In this document: one piece after another, positions 6,288 through 9,004 of the stretch
Position numbering within the stretch: the first letter of the stretch is position 1
Layout of the letters: each line of letters opens with the position of its first letter
From: Deltaproteobacteria bacterium
GTDB lineage: Bacteria > Desulfobacterota > Desulfobacteria > Desulfobacterales > ETH-SRB1
Length of the DNA: 9,004 nt
NCBI GenBank assembly: GCA_003647525.1
Contig: QMMZ01000047.1
Coordinates: 1-9,004, forward strand
Reading direction: 5' to 3'
Translations under genes and position numbers: made by a program
The notes under the pieces: model-generated
What the model saw: the letters and a program-made list of their open reading frames with translations, nothing else
Told to the model about the DNA's origin: nothing
Databases searched by the model: none

Positions 6288-7490
6288 ATGATTAAAGCTC
6301 AAGAAATAAAAAAATCATTTCTTGTTTCTATCTGGTTTATGTTTTTGACATTTCCTATAATGGTAATCCGTGTCAATCCTGTAGAGAAATTTGTTGAATG
6401 GCGCTGGAAGAACATGCTCATTGTAGGAATCGGCAGTTTTTTGCTATCCTTTGTCTGGCGTTATATGCTGAAAAAAAAGGAAGCAGGGAATAAACGAGCT
6501 GAAACCGGTGAATCAGGCAAAACTTTTTTGATTCAGAGTATATTGGAAGAACGCAGATTCTATATTCCTTTAGTGACAGGCTTAACTATTATCGCAGTCT
6601 CTTTTCCTTTTATTTTTTCCATGTATCAAACCAGTATAATGACAACTGCTTTAATGTATATTGTCCTTGGCCTGGGCCTTAATATCGTGGTGGGTCTTGC
6701 AGGGCTGCTCGATCTTGGGTATGTTGCCTTTTATGCTGTAGGCGCTTATAGTTATGCATTGCTGAACCACCATTTTGGCCTTGGTTTCTGGTCGGTACTC
6801 CCCATAGGAGCTGTCTTGGGCTTTATTTTTGGTGTACTCCTTGGTTTCCCGGTGCTGCGCCTGCGAGGTGACTATCTTGCCATTGTTACCCTTGGGTTTG
6901 GAGAAATAATCAGGCTTGTATTGGAAAACTGGAATGAATTCTCTTTTGGCCCAAGCGGCATTGCCAATATTGACAGACCGGGTTTTTTTGGTATCCAGTT
7001 TTCCCTTCAGACTGCAGGCATATATCTTTATTTTCTTATGATCGGCCTTGTTATATTTACGATCATTGTAGTTAACAGGCTGCAGAATTCAAGAATAGGC
7101 AGGGCCTGGATAGCTTTGAGAGAAGACGAAACAGCATGTCAGGCTATGGGAATTGACAAAACCAGGACAAAACTGAGGGCATTTGCACTTGGTGCAACAT
7201 GGGCTGGAATGGTTGGTGTAATATTTGCCGCCAAAACTACTTTTATTAATCCCGCAAGTTTTACCTTCCTTGAATCAGCCATGATACTTTCAATCGTAGT
7301 CCTGGGAGGCATGGGTTCGATTATAGGCGTAATTATCGGAGCGTTAATCCTGATCCTTCTGCCTGAATATCTCAGAGCTTTTTCCGACTACAGAATGCTT
7401 ATTTTCGGAGCCATAATGGTTATTATGATGGTTTTCCGGCCACAGGGTATAATTGCCAACATACGCCGCACTTATAAATTTAAGAAATAG
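6288..7490 (+). CDS. livM: Branched-chain amino acid ABC transporter permease LivM
   Basis: This is a 400-residue inner-membrane permease, the second half of the LivHM channel. An N-terminal extension with two hydrophobic spans (about 10-28 and 42-61) and a charged linker (62-90) resembles the extra N-terminal domain of E. coli-type LivM (DUF3382-like, from memory). The conserved core begins near 100: NIVVGLAGLLDLGYVAFYAV (132-151), LRLRGDYLAIVTLGFGEIIR (190-209), FGPSGI (220-225), and the EAA-like ATPase contact loop (about 281-315, GRAWIALREDETACQAMGID). GGMGSIIGVIIGA (340-352) and FRPQGI near the C-terminus complete the family pattern. Length is near the E. coli protein (about 425). Start ATG 6288 has only a weak GGAT-like site upstream, so coupling to livH is plausible. 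It ends 4 nt before livG. Confidence 0.97.
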   Translation: MIKAQEIKKSFLVSIWFMFLTFPIMVIRVNPVEKFVEWRWKNMLIVGIGSFLLSFVWRYMLKKKEAGNKRAETGESGKTFLIQSILEERRFYIPLVTGLTIIAVSFPFIFSMYQTSIMTTALMYIVLGLGLNIVVGLAGLLDLGYVAFYAVGAYSYALLNHHFGLGFWSVLPIGAVLGFIFGVLLGFPVLRLRGDYLAIVTLGFGEIIRLVLENWNEFSFGPSGIANIDRPGFFGIQFSLQTAGIYLYFLMIGLVIFTIIVVNRLQNSRIGRAWIALREDETACQAMGIDKTRTKLRAFALGATWAGMVGVIFAAKTTFINPASFTFLESAMILSIVVLGGMGSIIGVIIGALILILLPEYLRAFSDYRMLIFGAIMVIMMVFRPQGIIANIRRTYKFKK

Positions 7491-7494
7491 AATC

Positions 7495-8286
7495 ATGAAT
7501 ACTGTTCTGGAAGTTAAAGATTTAAGCATGAATTTTGGTGGCCTGCGTGCTCTGGATCACCTTGATTTGAATGTGGTTGAAGGAGAGATAGCAGCTATTA
7601 TTGGCCCGAACGGGGCAGGCAAAACAACTTTTTTTAACTGTATAACCGGAATATATAATCCAACTGAAGGAGAAATACTGATTTCACCCCCAGGGAAAAA
7701 ACGTAAGAAAATAAATGTGTTAAAACCAAATCGTGTCACAAAAAAAGGTATGGCCCGTACTTTTCAAAATATCCGTCTGTTTTCCAATATGACTGTTCTT
7801 GAGAATGTTATGATTGGACGCCACTGCCGTACTTCTTCGGGTATTCTGGGCGCTATATTAAGAAGAAGCTCAACAATTAAAGAAGAAAAAGATGTGGTTG
7901 ATTTCAGCTACAACATTTTAAAAAAGACCGGCATTTCGCACTTTGTCAACGAGTTTGCAAAAAACCTTCCCTATGGAGCACAAAGGCGTCTTGAAATAGC
8001 AAGAGCGATGGCTACCGAACCTTTTCTGCTTCTTTTGGATGAACCGGCCGCCGGCATGAATCCCCAGGAAACCAGAGAACTTGACGAACTGATAACCAAT
8101 CTGCGAGATGAAGACAATATTTCCATATTGATGATTGAGCATGACATGAAACTGGTCATGAGTCTGTCCGACAGGATATTTGTTATGGATTACGGAAAGA
8201 AAATCGCACAGGGAACACCCCATGATATTATTAATAATCCTGTTGTGATAAAGGCCTACCTTGGAGAAGATATAGATGATGCTTAG
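7495..8286 (+). CDS. livG: Branched-chain amino acid ABC transporter ATP-binding protein LivG
   Basis: This is a 263-residue cytoplasmic ATPase that powers LivHM, working as a heterodimer with LivF. Walker A is GPNGAGKT (37-44), the Q-loop lies in ARTFQNIRLF (87-96), Walker B is LLLLDEP (178-184) and the H-loop His is H216 (IEHDM). The ABC signature is the LivG variant LPYGAQRRLEIARA (158-171), not LSGGQ. The C-terminal YLGEDIDDA tail is typical of LivG (YLGE). I chose ATG 7495, 4 nt after the livM stop. An in-frame TTG at 7453 would add 14 residues inside livM and does not fit the family's start. No strong ribosome-binding site is visible, so translation probably depends on coupling to livM. 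It overlaps livF by 11 nt. Confidence 0.97.
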   Translation: MNTVLEVKDLSMNFGGLRALDHLDLNVVEGEIAAIIGPNGAGKTTFFNCITGIYNPTEGEILISPPGKKRKKINVLKPNRVTKKGMARTFQNIRLFSNMTVLENVMIGRHCRTSSGILGAILRRSSTIKEEKDVVDFSYNILKKTGISHFVNEFAKNLPYGAQRRLEIARAMATEPFLLLLDEPAAGMNPQETRELDELITNLRDEDNISILMIEHDMKLVMSLSDRIFVMDYGKKIAQGTPHDIINNPVVIKAYLGEDIDDA

Positions 8287-8986
8287 GCTAAGGAATATAA
8301 ACTCATTCTATGGAAATATTCAGGCGCTGAAGAATGTAAATATTGAGATTTCCAGAGGAGAGATTATAACTCTTATAGGTGCAAACGGCGCGGGCAAAAC
8401 AACAACTCTTATGACGATCTCGGGTTTAGTTCCATCGCGTTCAGGCGAAATTACTTTTATGGGTAAAACTATTCATAATATGAGACCGGACAGGATCGTT
8501 TCGCTTGGAATCAGCCAGGTTCCAGAGGGACGGAGAATCTTTCCATATTTAACGGTTCTGGAAAATCTGGACATGGGAGCTTTTTTAAGGACGGACAGAA
8601 AAAATATAAAAAAAGACATGGAATATATTTTTGACCTTTTTCCGATTCTTAGTCAAAGGAGAAATCAGTTTGGGGGAACTTTGAGCGGAGGCGAACGGCA
8701 AATGCTTGCCATTTCAAGGGCAATAATGGCAAAGCCGGTACTTTTGCTGCTGGATGAACCATCTTTGGGACTGGCCCCCCTTATAGTAAGGCAACTGTTT
8801 GAGATCATAAAGAAGATAAATATCGAAAACCAGACAACTGTTTTTCTTGTAGAACAGAATGCAAATCTTGCGCTAAAAGCAGCTCACAGGGGCTATGTTA
8901 TGGAAAACGGACGTATAACTCTTTCAGATTCCGCAGAAAATCTTCTTTCAAATGAGAATGTAAGAAAAGCATATCTGGGGTTGTAG
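8276..8986 (+). CDS. livF: Branched-chain amino acid ABC transporter ATP-binding protein LivF
   Basis: This is a 236-residue cytoplasmic ATPase, partner of LivG. Walker A is GANGAGKTT (35-43), the Q-loop lies in the QVPEGRRIFP segment (81-90), the signature is LSGGERQ (136-142) and Walker B is LLLLDEP (156-162). The H-loop position reads VEQN (Q184) in place of His, a normal trait of LivF, so it is not a sign of inactivation. QVPEGRRIFPYLTVLENL is a hallmark of LivF. Length matches E. coli LivF (about 237). The start is ATG 8276, inside livG, with GGAG (8263-8266) 9 nt upstream. ATG 8279 is the alternative. The operon's binding protein is not found in the remaining 18 nt of the window. Confidence 0.97.
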   Translation: MMLRLRNINSFYGNIQALKNVNIEISRGEIITLIGANGAGKTTTLMTISGLVPSRSGEITFMGKTIHNMRPDRIVSLGISQVPEGRRIFPYLTVLENLDMGAFLRTDRKNIKKDMEYIFDLFPILSQRRNQFGGTLSGGERQMLAISRAIMAKPVLLLLDEPSLGLAPLIVRQLFEIIKKINIENQTTVFLVEQNANLALKAAHRGYVMENGRITLSDSAENLLSNENVRKAYLGL

Positions 8987-9004
8987 TTTTTCAGGGAATC
9001 GTGA

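Noticed and set aside
7453..7494. Longer LivG start at TTG 7453
   Set aside because: It would place 14 extra residues inside livM. The family begins close to the ATG at 7495, which directly follows the livM stop.
8993..9003. Start of a further gene (AGGGA then GTG at 9001)
   Set aside because: The spacing is only 3 nt and the window ends at 9004, so there is no coding sequence to support it.

Overview
The window reads as a piece of a bacterial chromosome, most likely from a sulfate-reducer-type Desulfobacterota (deltaproteobacterium). That placement is an inference. It rests on the moderate, slightly AT-rich composition, the LivHMGF protein sequences, and the inverted 7-bp repeats (ACGGTTN type) that I associate from memory with such genomes. 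No rRNA, tRNA, CRISPR array or intact mobile element is visible. All supported genes lie on the + strand.

Positions 1-447 hold no intact gene. This stretch carries several short perfect hairpins and a decayed fragment (115-276, in an open frame to 369) of a large DEAD/DEAH-box helicase of the kind found in type III restriction and related defence loci. The fragment keeps the TPNIIVLD..RTDFDGLRIF block and the Walker B block VVLNDEAHHIHDP. They are fused directly after what looks like an internal deletion, and recognisable homology stops at a 9-bp inverted repeat.

Positions 448-5209 hold a tightly coupled three-gene cassette. It encodes a 467-aa protein of unknown function, a 570-aa helicase-associated-domain protein, and a 550-aa XPB/Ssl2/Rad25-type superfamily 2 DNA helicase with all core motifs and the XPB RED motif. 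Both junctions are 4-nt stop/start overlaps (ATGA, GTGA), so the proteins are probably made together and act as one complex. By eye, each protein carries a version of the same XPB N-terminal (Helicase_C_3-like) domain. The cassette lacks a recognisable Bax1-type nuclease. I know of no assigned role for this arrangement, and it is the best candidate in the window for an undescribed DNA-repair or defence system.

Positions 5210-5370 are intergenic. They hold a bulged hairpin, a possible extended -10 promoter element, and two facing arrays of heptamer repeats (four units forward, five reverse) that can fold into a hairpin with 15-bp perfect arms.

Positions 5371-8986 hold livH-livM-livG-livF, the two permeases and two ATPases of a branched-chain (hydrophobic) amino acid ABC importer. 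The genes are closely spaced or overlapping. No periplasmic binding protein gene lies in the window, so it must be downstream or elsewhere. The liv operon is ordinary core metabolism and has no visible functional tie to the helicase cassette.
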